In this document: positions 43,898 through 53,846 of the stretch, piece by piece
Layout of the letters: each line of letters begins with the position of its first letter
Numbering within the stretch: position 1 is the stretch's first letter
Source of the DNA: Sinorhizobium glycinis
Lineage (GTDB): Bacteria; Pseudomonadota; Alphaproteobacteria; Rhizobiales; Rhizobiaceae
Assembly (NCBI RefSeq): GCF_001651865.1
Contig: NZ_LPUX01000068.1
Location: forward strand, 218,548 to 282,547
Direction: 5' to 3'
Length of the DNA: 64,000 nt
Translations under genes and position numbers: made by a program
The notes under the pieces: model-generated
What the model saw: only the letters and a program-made list of their open reading frames with translations
Told to the model about the DNA's origin: nothing
The model's database searches: none

Positions 43898-45406
43898 TCA
43901 CGACTTCATGGACGGCAGCTCCGATACGAGCCGGAGCGAAGCATTGATGCCTTCCAACTGGTAATGTGGCCGCAGGTAGAACCGGGCATTGTACCAGCCC
44001 GGCCGGCCCTCAACGCTGTCAACCTGGACTTCGGCTGCCGCGAGCGGCCTCTTTGCGCGGGCCTTTTCATCGGCAAAGGCGGGATTGGCGAGGACGTAGC
44101 GATTGATCCACTCCGTCAGCCAGATTTGCATGTCAGCGCGTTCCTTGAATGATCCGATCTTGTCCCTGGCGATCGCCTTCAGGTAATGGGCAAAACGGGA
44201 AACCGGGAACAGATAGGGCAGGTTCGCGCTCAGCCTTTCATTGGCCTGAGCGTCCGGGTCGACCAGCCGGCCCGCTCGCGTCTCATCGTCCTGCAGCGAA
44301 TGGGCACCGATGAAGGCGGCAATATCGGTGTTCTTGCGATGCAGTATCGGCATTAACCCGAGCTTGGCGAGCTCGGCCTCGCGTCGATCGTCGATCGCAA
44401 CCTCGGTCGGGCACTTCATCGCGACGGTGCCGTCATCGGTCGGAAAAGTGTGGACCGGGAGATTGATGACGGCGCCACCGTTTTCAACACCCCTGATTTG
44501 GGTGCCCCAGCCGAAGAGCTTATGGCTGCGGTTTATATTCACTCCCATCGGGAAGGCCGCATTCATCCAGACATATCGGTGATGGTCGCCCTGGACCTCT
44601 TCTTCGAAGGCAAAGCCCTTCACAGGAACCGTTTCTGCTCCATAAGGCAGTCTCGCCAGCACCCGGGGCATTGTCAGTCCGATGTAGCGCGAGTCCTCGC
44701 TCTCGCGCAGTGACTGCCATGACGCATAGGCTGGAGACGACACGATCTGTTGCAGGTCCTGCGGGTTCGGCAGTTCCTGCCAGCTCTCCATACGGAACAG
44801 ACGCGGGGAGGCTGCTGCTATGAAGGGCGTGTGTGCCGACGCGCAGATGCCGGACATATTGCGAAGGAGAGCGACATCCTTCGGATGATTTGAGAACTCA
44901 TAGGCGCCAATCAGGCATCCGTACGGGTTGCCACCAAGCATCGAGTATTCGTCGGTGTAGACTTTCTTGAAGATGGGACTTTGGTCCCACATCTGGCCTT
45001 CGTAATCCTCAAGGGTATCGGCCAGTTCTTCCTTCGAAATGTTCATGACGCGGATCTTCAGCTTCTGATCCGTCTCGGTGTTGTTGACGAGGTACCACAA
45101 CCCGCGCCACGTCCCTTCCATCTGGAGCACTTCGGGCGCATGTAGAATCTGGTTGACCTGCTCGGTCAGAAGCTTGTCGATGCCGGAGATCAAGGACTTG
45201 ATTGACTTGATTGCGTTTGACGAGATGACAGCCGAATCCGAGCGGGACCGCGCGGCAAGCGCCAGATTCCGAACGAGGGCCTGAAGCTTCTCGCTATCAT
45301 CCTTCTTGACCTTGAAGTCCTTTTCCAAAAGATCGCTGAATTCCCCGAGGTCGACGCCCTCCGCTTCCGCGACACCAGCAGCGGCGGTTTTTTCCTGTTC
45401 GGCCAT
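43898..45406 (-). CDS. tssC: T6SS contractile sheath large subunit TssC
   Basis: A 502-aa TssC/VipB/ImpC with the conserved blocks ILHAPEVLQMEGTWRGLWYL, NPYGCLIGAYEFSNHPKDV and LSANLPYLFPVSRFAHYLKA. It stands 3 bp after the tssB stop, as usual. The C-terminus ends YQLEGINASLRLVSELP. It assembles with TssB into the contractile sheath that TssH recycles. Confidence 0.96.
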   Translation of the reverse strand: MAEQEKTAAAGVAEAEGVDLGEFSDLLEKDFKVKKDDSEKLQALVRNLALAARSRSDSAVISSNAIKSIKSLISGIDKLLTEQVNQILHAPEVLQMEGTWRGLWYLVNNTETDQKLKIRVMNISKEELADTLEDYEGQMWDQSPIFKKVYTDEYSMLGGNPYGCLIGAYEFSNHPKDVALLRNMSGICASAHTPFIAAASPRLFRMESWQELPNPQDLQQIVSSPAYASWQSLRESEDSRYIGLTMPRVLARLPYGAETVPVKGFAFEEEVQGDHHRYVWMNAAFPMGVNINRSHKLFGWGTQIRGVENGGAVINLPVHTFPTDDGTVAMKCPTEVAIDDRREAELAKLGLMPILHRKNTDIAAFIGAHSLQDDETRAGRLVDPDAQANERLSANLPYLFPVSRFAHYLKAIARDKIGSFKERADMQIWLTEWINRYVLANPAFADEKARAKRPLAAAEVQVDSVEGRPGWYNARFYLRPHYQLEGINASLRLVSELPSMKS

Positions 45407-45409
45407 GGC

Positions 45410-45946
45410 TCAGACCTCCGACTTGCTGCTATCTTCGATCGCCTGGTCGGCGATCTTTGCTATCAGGGGCTCATTGTTTAAGAGCTGGGCGATGCGTTTT
45501 TCGGCGTCGATGCGGCCATCCATGAAGCCGAGCAGTTCCTCGAGCTGGCGGCGCATCCTCAAGAGTTCGGCAAGCTGCGGAACCTGTTCGGCAACGCGAT
45601 CCGGCGTGAAGTCGGCAATGCTCGTAAAGGTCAGGTCTACCGCAAGCTCTTCATCGCGTTCTTCGCCCGGAGGCTGAGGAAGAGTGTTCTTCACTCGCGC
45701 TTTGACGCGAGGGCTGAGCGCTTCCATAAAACGGCCGAACCGGTTTGCGTCTGTCTCGACAAAAGCGCGGTCCCGTATGGATTTGCGCGCCTCCGGCGTC
45801 TCGGAGGCGCCGGCGAGATCGGCCATTACGCCCATCACAAACGGCAATTCGATCGTTGTCGGGCTGCCGTATGTTTCCACCTCATAGGCGATCTGGACGC
45901 GAGGCGCCCGGTTTCGCTCAATTACCTTCGCCTTAGTTTCGCTCAT
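45410..45946 (-). CDS. tssB: T6SS contractile sheath small subunit TssB
   Basis: A 178-aa TssB/VipA/ImpB: RAPRVQIAYEVETYGSPTTI, ELPFVMGVMADLAG and the C-terminal helix in RMRRQLEELLGFMDGRIDAE that contacts TssC. The ATG overlaps the tssA stop by 4 bp (ATGA). Confidence 0.95.
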   Translation of the reverse strand: MSETKAKVIERNRAPRVQIAYEVETYGSPTTIELPFVMGVMADLAGASETPEARKSIRDRAFVETDANRFGRFMEALSPRVKARVKNTLPQPPGEERDEELAVDLTFTSIADFTPDRVAEQVPQLAELLRMRRQLEELLGFMDGRIDAEKRIAQLLNNEPLIAKIADQAIEDSSKSEV

Positions 45947-47097
45947 AGGTCACCTTTCGTCCCAGATTTCTTGTTTTCTGGCACCCCGGCCAGGAGCCGG
46001 AATTCCTTCAGACCGGAGGGTGCCAGGTCCTCCATCAGTTCCAGGAAATTCATCGGCACCATGCGTTTGATCCTGCGCGCCAGATGAGGAATGGGGCTCG
46101 ACGGCTCGGTGCGGTCGTAGAAGTCAATGACGAGGTCGATGCACCTTGTGACCTCCTCGCGCGAGGCAAGTCGCGACGGAAAGACTGCCGCAGGTCCGGT
46201 GTAGGTCGACTCCGCGACGGGGCTCGTTTGCGCGAGTGTCTTGTCACGAACGACGATTTCCTCGCTTGCGACCTCCTGTTGGGAGCCGGGCCTCGCCCGC
46301 TCGAGCGTCGAAATCACGCGTTGAAGGAACCGGCCCAAATCCGACAAGGTGAAGCGGACATCACCGCCCATTTGCCGGTTGAGCGATGCTTCGAGCTCTC
46401 CCAACGCAGCCGCCGCAGCACGTGCATTGGTAAAAAGCTCGGCCGCTTCAGCCGAGGATTGCTCCGCAAATGCCGCGCAACCAATTCTCATGCGATCCAA
46501 TAAGCGGTCATGCTCGCTCACGAGTGACGATTTCTCAGTCTCGCTTAGTCCCGGTGCAGCCTCGGCAAGAGCCGTTCGGGTGTCGATCGATCCACGCTCC
46601 AGATCCCGGCCGGTGAATGGGCCAACACCGTGGGGCGCAAAAAACGTCATCCTCCGAAGGTCGCCCAACAACCCATCCTTGTCGTTTTGAAGCTGGAGAA
46701 GCGCATTGGTCCGGCGAAGCGCCGCATCGCGAGGAGTGGAGTCCGGCCGAAGTTCTGGATGCATCGTCTCCCAATGCAGGTCGAAGGTTTGGGCGATCAG
46801 GCCAAGTCCTGAGGCCAGGCCGGCAAAACCCTGTTCATTTGCAAGGGCTCGAGTGACGATCACCAGGAGCCGAAGATCCCGCCCGTGCTGACGTAGTTCC
46901 TCCGATTTCCGAAGGACGTTTGTCCAGTCGACAGGAACTTCGGCCCTTGCTACGGGGTTGTTCCGCTCGTCCCGGCTGATTTCTATTTGAGGTTGCATGA
47001 GGCGTTCCAGTTCGTGGAATCGCCCGTCATTCCGCAAGCTTTCGCCAGAGGGGTTACTGTCATTCAGTGGACTTAGCCAGAGAGCGGAGTCGAACAA
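45943..47097 (-). CDS. tssA: T6SS baseplate/tail organiser TssA
   Basis: A 384-aa TssA/ImpA starting with TTG at 47097 (MFDSALWLSPLNDSNPSGES). The frame has a TAA just upstream, so no earlier start is possible, and the purine run GGGGGGA gives the ribosome-binding site. The ImpA N-terminal domain (RDLRLLVIVTRALANEQGF, WETMHPELRPDSTPRDAALR) is clear; the C-terminal part ends with SPIPHLARRIKRMVPMNFLE. It is the first gene of the leftward structural operon; the 100 bp up to the ppkA stop may hold its promoter. Confidence 0.92.
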   Translation of the reverse strand: MFDSALWLSPLNDSNPSGESLRNDGRFHELERLMQPQIEISRDERNNPVARAEVPVDWTNVLRKSEELRQHGRDLRLLVIVTRALANEQGFAGLASGLGLIAQTFDLHWETMHPELRPDSTPRDAALRRTNALLQLQNDKDGLLGDLRRMTFFAPHGVGPFTGRDLERGSIDTRTALAEAAPGLSETEKSSLVSEHDRLLDRMRIGCAAFAEQSSAEAAELFTNARAAAAALGELEASLNRQMGGDVRFTLSDLGRFLQRVISTLERARPGSQQEVASEEIVVRDKTLAQTSPVAESTYTGPAAVFPSRLASREEVTRCIDLVIDFYDRTEPSSPIPHLARRIKRMVPMNFLELMEDLAPSGLKEFRLLAGVPENKKSGTKGDL

Positions 47098-47197
47098 CAG
47101 ATCCCCCCGTTACCAACTAATGTTCTCCTCACAATGTACTTTTACCACAGTTTTTCAAGCTGTTCCATTTCCACATCACTCGATGGCGATTGAAGTT

Positions 47198-49291
47198 CTA
47201 GTTCCTGGTATCGATCAGCCGGGTGGCGGTCGAGAGGACCGAAACACGCCCTGCGGCTATCACCGCGCGCAAGTCTTCGGCAAACGACTTGGTGGACTCG
47301 GTTGTAGGCCGAAGCTCGGGGAAAAGCGGTTCGTTCGTCTGCAGAACGATGATCAGGCTTTTGCCGAACGTGCTGTCGACGGCGAAGGAGAGTTTGGCTG
47401 GATCGACTGCACCTTCGGCCGTCGGGTAGGCAACCCGGATGGTTCGCATGCCTTCAGACACGGTTCCGAGGTCGGCAAGTGCATGGTCGGGTCTCTTGAT
47501 ATTCGGAAGAATGTTAAAAAGGTTGCCGGTGACGTCGGCGATTGCGACCCACAAATAGCCCTCGTCAAGCGTGGCTGGCGCCAGCACGTCGATAACCGGG
47601 TTATCGCCAACCGAATAGATGCCTGACATGTTTGGTTCGGCCCTGTCCCCGTATCCGAGCACGATTGTCATCGGACCCTGGCTTGCATCCGGCAGCAGCT
47701 CCTGAACGACGCATAGCTGGCTGTTGAGTACTGTCGCGTCGAAGCGCAGCTCGCGATCCCCGATATGCGGGGCAAGCGCCTGTTGAACGGCCTGGACGTC
47801 CTTGCTGGAGGCGACATTTCCCCGGATCGAGACCATCGTTCCAAGAGGATAGGTACCCGTCTGCGGAGGCAGAAGCGCAAGTGTCCCGCAGGTCTCTAGC
47901 GGCACCAGGAGGGGTTTCAGTTGATCCGGCGACAGATCGCGCGGACCGGCGGCGATACGTAGAACAGGCTCATAGCCGGCCTCTTCGGCAGCCGCAGAAA
48001 ACCGGGCTGCCGCGGCTTCCCGTCCTTTGGTATCGCCCGCAAGTCCGGTAAGGCGAACCGTTCGATCAGCAACTTCGAGCTTCCACTCGTCCAGCGGAGC
48101 GGCGAGCGCGAAAAAAGCAGTCATGTCCTGCGCCCATCGTTCAGACGGAGCGCCGTCAGCAAGAGTAAGGGTGCCGTCAGGTGGCGCGTGGCCCACCGTT
48201 TGGGCAAAGTTCGAAAGGATTGCCTCTTGCTGGTCGGCATCAGGGGCAAAGCCGTTGAGCGTGGCGCGTCCTTGTCCGTCCACACCGGCAACTAGCTTGT
48301 AAGGCGTAGCAATCGGCAACGTTGTCGTCGACAGGTCATCAAATGCCCCAAAAAGCCAAAGCCCAGCGATTGCTAACAGCGCACCGAGGGGCAGGATGAC
48401 GAGCCATGGGCTCCAGGTGGCGTTTTCGAAGCGTCCCTTCTGCTGCGCAGCGCCGAGACCGGGCTCCAGCAGCCGCGCGATTTCCTTGACGACGGCGGTG
48501 GCGCTTGGCGGTCGGTGGGCTGGCTCGGGCTGAGTAAGATCGTCAATTAAGGTCTTGAGTGGTTCTGGAACGCCAGAGGAATCGAGCCGGCGTTCCTTAT
48601 GGCGTATGACCTCGCCCGGGCTCCTTCCGACGTCCGGGATCCTCCCGCGAAACGTTGCGAGCAGCGATGCTCCGAGGGCATAAAGGTCGGAGCGTGGCTC
48701 CGCCTGACCATGCATCTGCTCTGGCGCGGCATATTCGTACTTGCCCGCAAAATCATTGCCGACGATCGTGCGGGCACCTGCGGTGCTGTCCTTGGCTATG
48801 CCAAAGTCGATAATGACGGCTTCTTCCGGTCTGCCGTCTCGCAGGATGATGTTGTCCGGGGAAAGGTCGCGGTGGACGATCTTGCGCTCATGCGTCGCGA
48901 CCAACCCCTCGGCAACCCGGTGTGCCACCACCAGTAGATCTCGTGGAGAAGCCCCGCCGCGTTCGAGCCATTCGCTGAGCGGGGTGCCTGCTATGTAGTC
49001 CATCACCAGATATACGTGGCCGTCGCCGGTCTGACTGCAGTCGGTATAGCGAACGACTGCGTCGTGCGAGATGCTGCGCATCTCTTCCTCGCGCTTCATG
49101 AGCTCGAGATAACTGGCATTGGCCGACAACTCGCGCTTCAATGCCTTGATCGCCACTACACGGCCGGTGATGCGGTTGCTTGCTCGATAGACCTCGCCCG
49201 TCCCGCCTCGGCCCAGGACGCCCTCAATCTCGTAGGTGTTGTTGAGCACCTGGCCTTTGCGAAAGATGTCCCCGGGCAGTGGATCGAGCAT
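47198..49291 (-). CDS. ppkA: T6SS-linked Ser/Thr protein kinase (PpkA type)
   Basis: A 697-aa membrane kinase. The cytoplasmic kinase domain (about 20-275) has the Gly loop GRGGTGEV, Lys49, HRDLSPDN (140-147) and DFG (162-164), so it should be active. A membrane segment (WLVILPLGALLAIAGLWLFG) is followed by a periplasmic part with BON-like repeats (YKLVAGVDGQGRATLNGFAP, WKLEVADRTVRLTGLAG) and a C-terminal DUF4384-like sensor half. It probably phosphorylates Fha on threonine to switch the T6SS on. It is divergent from tssH and lies 100 bp before tssA. Confidence 0.9.
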   Translation of the reverse strand: MLDPLPGDIFRKGQVLNNTYEIEGVLGRGGTGEVYRASNRITGRVVAIKALKRELSANASYLELMKREEEMRSISHDAVVRYTDCSQTGDGHVYLVMDYIAGTPLSEWLERGGASPRDLLVVAHRVAEGLVATHERKIVHRDLSPDNIILRDGRPEEAVIIDFGIAKDSTAGARTIVGNDFAGKYEYAAPEQMHGQAEPRSDLYALGASLLATFRGRIPDVGRSPGEVIRHKERRLDSSGVPEPLKTLIDDLTQPEPAHRPPSATAVVKEIARLLEPGLGAAQQKGRFENATWSPWLVILPLGALLAIAGLWLFGAFDDLSTTTLPIATPYKLVAGVDGQGRATLNGFAPDADQQEAILSNFAQTVGHAPPDGTLTLADGAPSERWAQDMTAFFALAAPLDEWKLEVADRTVRLTGLAGDTKGREAAAARFSAAAEEAGYEPVLRIAAGPRDLSPDQLKPLLVPLETCGTLALLPPQTGTYPLGTMVSIRGNVASSKDVQAVQQALAPHIGDRELRFDATVLNSQLCVVQELLPDASQGPMTIVLGYGDRAEPNMSGIYSVGDNPVIDVLAPATLDEGYLWVAIADVTGNLFNILPNIKRPDHALADLGTVSEGMRTIRVAYPTAEGAVDPAKLSFAVDSTFGKSLIIVLQTNEPLFPELRPTTESTKSFAEDLRAVIAAGRVSVLSTATRLIDTRN

Positions 49292-49352
49292 ATGGTGTCT
49301 CCAAACGCACCCAACGGAAACCAGCTACCACAATATTCACCAAGAACGCGCC

Positions 49353-49381
49353 GCCTGATTATTTGTCAAGAATACTATAAT
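49353..49381 (+). promoter_or_regulatory. Candidate promoter of tssH in the divergent ppkA-tssH gap
   Basis: A perfect -10 box TATAAT lies at 49376-49381, 71 bp before the tssH start; the -35 position 17 bp upstream (GCCTGA) is poor. The 161-bp gap also must hold the ppkA promoter. A weak match suggests an activator or another sigma factor may be needed. Confidence 0.4.
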
Positions 49382-49452
49382 GTGGCACGCTGTGACTAGT
49401 GATCCAAGACTAGAGGCACCTATTCAAAATCACCGGCAGGAGCCCGACCGAC

Positions 49453-52173
49453 ATGCAGCAGAACATGTCTTCTCCAAGCGTCAAGCGCAAGGAACTGGTC
49501 GGCAAGCTCAACCCGATATGCCTGCGCGCATTCAAGGCGGCGGCGGACGCGGCCAAGCTTCGTGGCAATCCCTATGTCGAACTCGTTCACTGGATTGAAC
49601 AACTGACGCTTGTCGACCGCGACGACTTTCAGATGATCCTCAGGGACGCTGGCGTCGACCTCGGCCGTCTTGCGGCCGAGATGGCGAGAGCAATAGACAA
49701 GCTACCCTATGGCGCGACCTCCATCGAGGAATTTTCCGATCACATCTTCCACGCGATCCAAGAGGCTTGGAGCCTGGCCAGCCTGCAGTTCGGATCTGAA
49801 GAGGTGCGTGGCGCCTATGTCCTCATAGCCTGCAGGAAGGTGCCGGTGCTTGAAGGGCTCCTCTCGAAGATTAGCGTTGAATTCGATCGGATCGATGCGG
49901 ATTCTGTAGTCGCTCGGCTCGACGACGTGCTTGCTGGATCACTTGAAAGCGCCCGCGAGGAAGAGACGCCGGAACCGTCCCGGAAAAGACGCCAGGCGGG
50001 CGGTGACTCTGCGTTGGCGAAATATGCAGTGGATCTCACTCGACGTGCACGCGACGGAAAAATTGACCCGGTTCTGGGTCGCGATCCAGAAATACGGCAG
50101 ATCGTCGATATCCTCATGCGCCGGCGACAGAACAATCCGATCCTGACGGGCGAAGCAGGCGTCGGAAAAACCGCTGTGGTCGAAGGCTTTGCTCTGCGCC
50201 TTGCAGCGGACGATGTGCCGCCGCCGCTGAAAGGGGTTTCCCTCCAAATGCTCGACATCGGCTTGATGCAGGCGGGGGCGAGCGTCAAGGGTGAGTTCGA
50301 ACGGCGGCTGAAGACAATTATCGATGAGGTTCAGGCATCGGAAACGCCCATTATCCTCTTCATCGACGAAGCTCACACGCTGATCGGAGCAGGCGGTACG
50401 GCGGGAACGGGAGATGCCGCAAACCTTCTGAAGCCCGCATTGGCGCGCGGCGAGCTTCGCACGGTCGCCGCAACAACCTGGGCCGAGTACAAGCAGTACA
50501 TTGAAAAAGACCCCGCGCTGACGCGACGTTTCCAGGTGGTCAAAGTCGAAGAGCCCGATGAAGTGGGCGCCGTCTTGATGCTGCGCGGGGTCGCCGGCGT
50601 GTTGGAGAAGCACCATCAGGTGCAGATTCTCGACGAGGCTATCGAGACGGCCGTTAGCCTTTCACATCGTTATATCCCCGCCCGCCAGCTGCCAGACAAG
50701 GCGGTCAGTCTCCTCGATACCGCCTGCGCTCGCGTGGCCGTATCGCAGCACTCCACACCGGCGGAAGTCGAAGACCTGCTGCGGCGCAAGCAATCTCTTG
50801 AGATCGAGGAAGGGATCATCGCGCGAGAGAGCGCTATCGGCATCGAAACTGAGGACCGTCAGGACAAGGTCGCAGCCGCTCTCGCCGAAACCGAATCCGC
50901 CTTGCTGGGCGCTAAGGCTCGCTGGGAAAGGGAACAGTCGATGGTCTCAGAAATTCTCGACCTCAGAGCGCGGCTGCGCGGAAAGGGAGTTGAACTCGAT
51001 CATGCATTGGCCGAGGACGCGGCTGCGGAAACTACCCCTGTGGATCAGCCAGCGCGGGCAAGAAGCGATGAAGAGATTGCGGATCGGGACTCAGATCTTG
51101 TGCGGCTCAAGACCCTGATGGCGGAACTTTCCGAGCTACAGGGTGAAACGCCGCTGATCCTGCTTTCCGTCGACAGGAATGCCGTGGCTTCGGTGGTACA
51201 GGACTGGACAGGCATACCGGTCGGCCGAATGCTGACAAGCCAGACCGAAAAGGCGCTACAGCTAGCGAGCGTTCTGGCAGGGCGTGTCGTCGGGCAGGAC
51301 CTTGCAATGGAAGCGATCGCCCGGCGCGTGCAGACCAGCCGGGCCGGATTGGGCTCTCCCGAAAAGCCCGTCGGCGTCTTTCTGCTCTGCGGCCCCTCCG
51401 GGGTCGGTAAGACTGAAACGGCATTGGCCCTCGCCGAGGCGCTCTACGGCGGCGAACAGAATCTGATCACCATCAACATGTCGGAGTTTCAGGAGGCGCA
51501 CACGGTCTCAACTCTCAAAGGTGCGCCTCCCGGCTATGTCGGCTATGGAAAAGGGGGCGTTCTGACCGAAGCCGTCAGACGACGACCCTATTCTGTCATT
51601 TTGCTCGATGAGGTCGAAAAAGCGCATCCGGATGTGCATGAGATCTTCTTCCAGGTTTTCGACAAAGGCATGATGGACGACAGCGAGGGTCGACGGATCG
51701 ACTTCCGCAACACGCTCATCCTCTTGACGTCGAACGTCGGCTCGGAGGCCATCATGAAGCTTACCGACGGCGGCCGGATGCGGCGGCCGCCTGAAGAGCT
51801 TGATGCCGTACTGAGGCCTCAATTGCTGAAGGTGTTCCCGCCGGCATTCCTCGGCCGGGTTATCGTCGTGCCCTATTATCCGCTCTCAGACGCAATGATT
51901 GAAGCAATCACGCGACATCACTTCACTAAAATCGCACGCCGGTTGCGCGACAGCCATGACGCCGAGCTCATCATCGAGGACGGCGTTCTGGAATTGGTCA
52001 AGGCGCGTTGTATCGAAGTTGAATCTGGGGGTCGCATGATCGACGCAATCCTGACCAACTCGCTTTTGCCGGCTTTGAGTAAAGGCATTTTGAACTCAGC
52101 GCTCGAAGGCAAACACCTGACAAAGGTCACGGTCGGCGCATCTGCGGAGGGCTTCACCTACGCGTTCGAATAG
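49453..52173 (+). CDS. tssH: T6SS AAA+ ATPase TssH (ClpV)
   Basis: A 906-aa ClpV. The N-domain (about 1-160) has the T6SS-type opening KRKELVGKLNPICLRAFKAA that binds TssC. Two AAA+ modules follow: Walker A GEAGVGKT with Walker B ILFIDEAHT, and Walker A GPSGVGKT with VILLDEVEKAHP. Pore loops (GASVKGEFERRLK and APPGYVGYGKGG) are intact. It disassembles the contracted sheath. AGGAG precedes the ATG. It is divergent from ppkA and convergent with the OmpA-like gene. Confidence 0.96.
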   Translation: MQQNMSSPSVKRKELVGKLNPICLRAFKAAADAAKLRGNPYVELVHWIEQLTLVDRDDFQMILRDAGVDLGRLAAEMARAIDKLPYGATSIEEFSDHIFHAIQEAWSLASLQFGSEEVRGAYVLIACRKVPVLEGLLSKISVEFDRIDADSVVARLDDVLAGSLESAREEETPEPSRKRRQAGGDSALAKYAVDLTRRARDGKIDPVLGRDPEIRQIVDILMRRRQNNPILTGEAGVGKTAVVEGFALRLAADDVPPPLKGVSLQMLDIGLMQAGASVKGEFERRLKTIIDEVQASETPIILFIDEAHTLIGAGGTAGTGDAANLLKPALARGELRTVAATTWAEYKQYIEKDPALTRRFQVVKVEEPDEVGAVLMLRGVAGVLEKHHQVQILDEAIETAVSLSHRYIPARQLPDKAVSLLDTACARVAVSQHSTPAEVEDLLRRKQSLEIEEGIIARESAIGIETEDRQDKVAAALAETESALLGAKARWEREQSMVSEILDLRARLRGKGVELDHALAEDAAAETTPVDQPARARSDEEIADRDSDLVRLKTLMAELSELQGETPLILLSVDRNAVASVVQDWTGIPVGRMLTSQTEKALQLASVLAGRVVGQDLAMEAIARRVQTSRAGLGSPEKPVGVFLLCGPSGVGKTETALALAEALYGGEQNLITINMSEFQEAHTVSTLKGAPPGYVGYGKGGVLTEAVRRRPYSVILLDEVEKAHPDVHEIFFQVFDKGMMDDSEGRRIDFRNTLILLTSNVGSEAIMKLTDGGRMRRPPEELDAVLRPQLLKVFPPAFLGRVIVVPYYPLSDAMIEAITRHHFTKIARRLRDSHDAELIIEDGVLELVKARCIEVESGGRMIDAILTNSLLPALSKGILNSALEGKHLTKVTVGASAEGFTYAFE

Positions 52174-52212
52174 CGGCAGCCTTGCTGATGATCTTTTGTT
52201 ATACCTGCATTC

Positions 52213-52959
52213 TCAGCTGACTGCCTGGAACTCCACGCGCCTGTTCTCGTCAGCCTTCGGGTTTTCGGAATTGAGAAGAAACTGCTCGCCTACGCCGACT
52301 GCCTCGAGGCGTTCGAGAGCGATGTGGCATTCGTCCGCGAAGAACCGTGTCACTTCCTTCGCCCGCAGCATGGACAGCTGCTGGTTGTAGGCCGTGCCTC
52401 CGACGGCATCGGTGTGCCCTATGACTCGAACGAGCTTGATGTCCATCTCTTTCATGATCCCGCAAAGCTGGCGCAGCGCCGGCTTCTGATCCATGGCGAT
52501 GGCGGCGGAATCGAAGGCAAAGTTCACGCGCACATTTATCTGGTCAGAAGGCGGCAGCTTCCAATAGATCTGCGGATCGGTAGTCGTCTCGGCCGAAACT
52601 GCCGATGACGGCGACGGCTCCTTGGCTGCGGTTGCCGGAGGCTGAGCTACTTCGCTCTCATCGGGAGCGGACTGGATGCTCTGGGTCTGAGCGGCAGGCG
52701 GGGATGCCGGAGTGACTTTTGCTTCACCGGCCGCCTCGATTGCCACCGGCGTGGCCGCTGCATCTGTCCCAGGGTTGGTAAGAACCAGGCCACGCGTGGC
52801 GCCGAGGTTTGAAACCCCTGCAGCCTTGAACAACTTGATTTGCCGCTGAAAACGTTCTTTCAGCGTAGAATCGGTGAGTTCCTGTGCCGCCAAGTCACTT
52901 TGTTGGACGAAGAATAGAGCAAGAAACACCGTTAGATTCGCTGCCAGCAGGCGCACCAT
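52213..52959 (-). CDS. OmpA-family peptidoglycan-binding protein
   Basis: A 248-aa exported protein with a Sec signal (MVRLLAANLTVFLALFFVQQ, cleavage about AA-Q). A low-complexity Pro/Ala linker is followed by an OmpA C-terminal domain (NVRVNFAFDSAAIAMDQKPA, VRVIGHTDAVGGTAYNQQLS, ENRRVEFQAVS). It sits inside the T6SS locus, convergent with tssH and divergent from pppA, with GGGAG before its ATG. It may help anchor the secretion machine to the wall; TssL already has its own OmpA domain. Confidence 0.85.
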   Translation of the reverse strand: MVRLLAANLTVFLALFFVQQSDLAAQELTDSTLKERFQRQIKLFKAAGVSNLGATRGLVLTNPGTDAAATPVAIEAAGEAKVTPASPPAAQTQSIQSAPDESEVAQPPATAAKEPSPSSAVSAETTTDPQIYWKLPPSDQINVRVNFAFDSAAIAMDQKPALRQLCGIMKEMDIKLVRVIGHTDAVGGTAYNQQLSMLRAKEVTRFFADECHIALERLEAVGVGEQFLLNSENPKADENRRVEFQAVS

Positions 52960-53078
52960 CTTAAGGCTCCCTTTGACGAGGAGGTTTCGCCTTCTACAAA
53001 ATTACTATAGGATAACTTGGGGGGCAACTGTTCAGGTAGCGGCTTCGCGATGGAGCGAGTGAGAGGGTTCATCTGCTC

Positions 53079-53846
53079 ATGACCCAGGATTCGCGGGACG
53101 GTTCATCGACGCGTGTACCTAACCGGCTGAGGCCGGAAGGGGCGGGGCTGAGCCACACTGGTCAAGTGCGAAACAGCAACGAGGACGCCCTTCTCACTGA
53201 TCCCTCGGGCACACTTTGGGCGGTTGCCGACGGAATGGGCGGATACGGTCATGGCGATGTCGCTGCTGACATGGTCATCGAACAGCTTGCAATGCTCCCG
53301 CACACACCGATTTCGTGTGCTCATCTCGTTGGAGCACTCCAGGAAGCCAATTCCGCGATACGGCGATGGGCGGCCTCGGCCAATGTAGAGCAGATGGGCG
53401 CAACAGCAGTGGCCGCGCTCGTCGAGGGCCAGGCAGCGACAATCGCGTGGGTGGGAGACAGCCGGGCCTATCGCTTGCGGGGAGGGGAGCTGTCGCAGCT
53501 TACACGCGATCATTCGGTTGTGCAGGAACTTATCGATGGCGGACACCTTACGCCCGCCGCAGTGTGGCAGCATCCGCAAGCTCACGTAGTAACTCGGGCA
53601 ATCGGAGCTGGCGATCGCCTGGATGTGGAAACGACCGAGGTCGCGCTGGAGCCAGGGGACGTTTTGATTCTTTGTTCCGATGGTTTGACCGACTGCGTTG
53701 CGGAGGCGGAGATTACCTCATGCGTGAAATCGGTATCGACGCCTGAGGCTGCCTGTCGGCGGCTGATCGCCGCCGCTCTCGATCGAGGTGCTCCGGACAA
53801 CGTCTCCGTGGTTGTGGTTCGCATTGACGGAGCTGCAGCGCCTTGA
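53079..53846 (+). CDS. pppA: PP2C-type Ser/Thr phosphatase (PppA)
   Basis: A 255-aa PPM phosphatase with metal-binding motifs VADGMGGYGHGDVAADM, WVGDSRAYRLRGG, CSDGLTDCV and the APDNVSVVVVRI end. It reverses PpkA phosphorylation of Fha in T6SS control (known for Pseudomonas). It begins a three-gene operon coupled by a TTGA overlap with the M15 peptidase gene. Confidence 0.92.
   Translation: MTQDSRDGSSTRVPNRLRPEGAGLSHTGQVRNSNEDALLTDPSGTLWAVADGMGGYGHGDVAADMVIEQLAMLPHTPISCAHLVGALQEANSAIRRWAASANVEQMGATAVAALVEGQAATIAWVGDSRAYRLRGGELSQLTRDHSVVQELIDGGHLTPAAVWQHPQAHVVTRAIGAGDRLDVETTEVALEPGDVLILCSDGLTDCVAEAEITSCVKSVSTPEAACRRLIAAALDRGAPDNVSVVVVRIDGAAAP

Noticed and set aside
49380..49400. Possible sigma-54 promoter (TGGCACG-like) before tssH
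   Set aside because: TGGCAC is present but the required GC of the -12 element (TTGC) is missing at the correct spacing.
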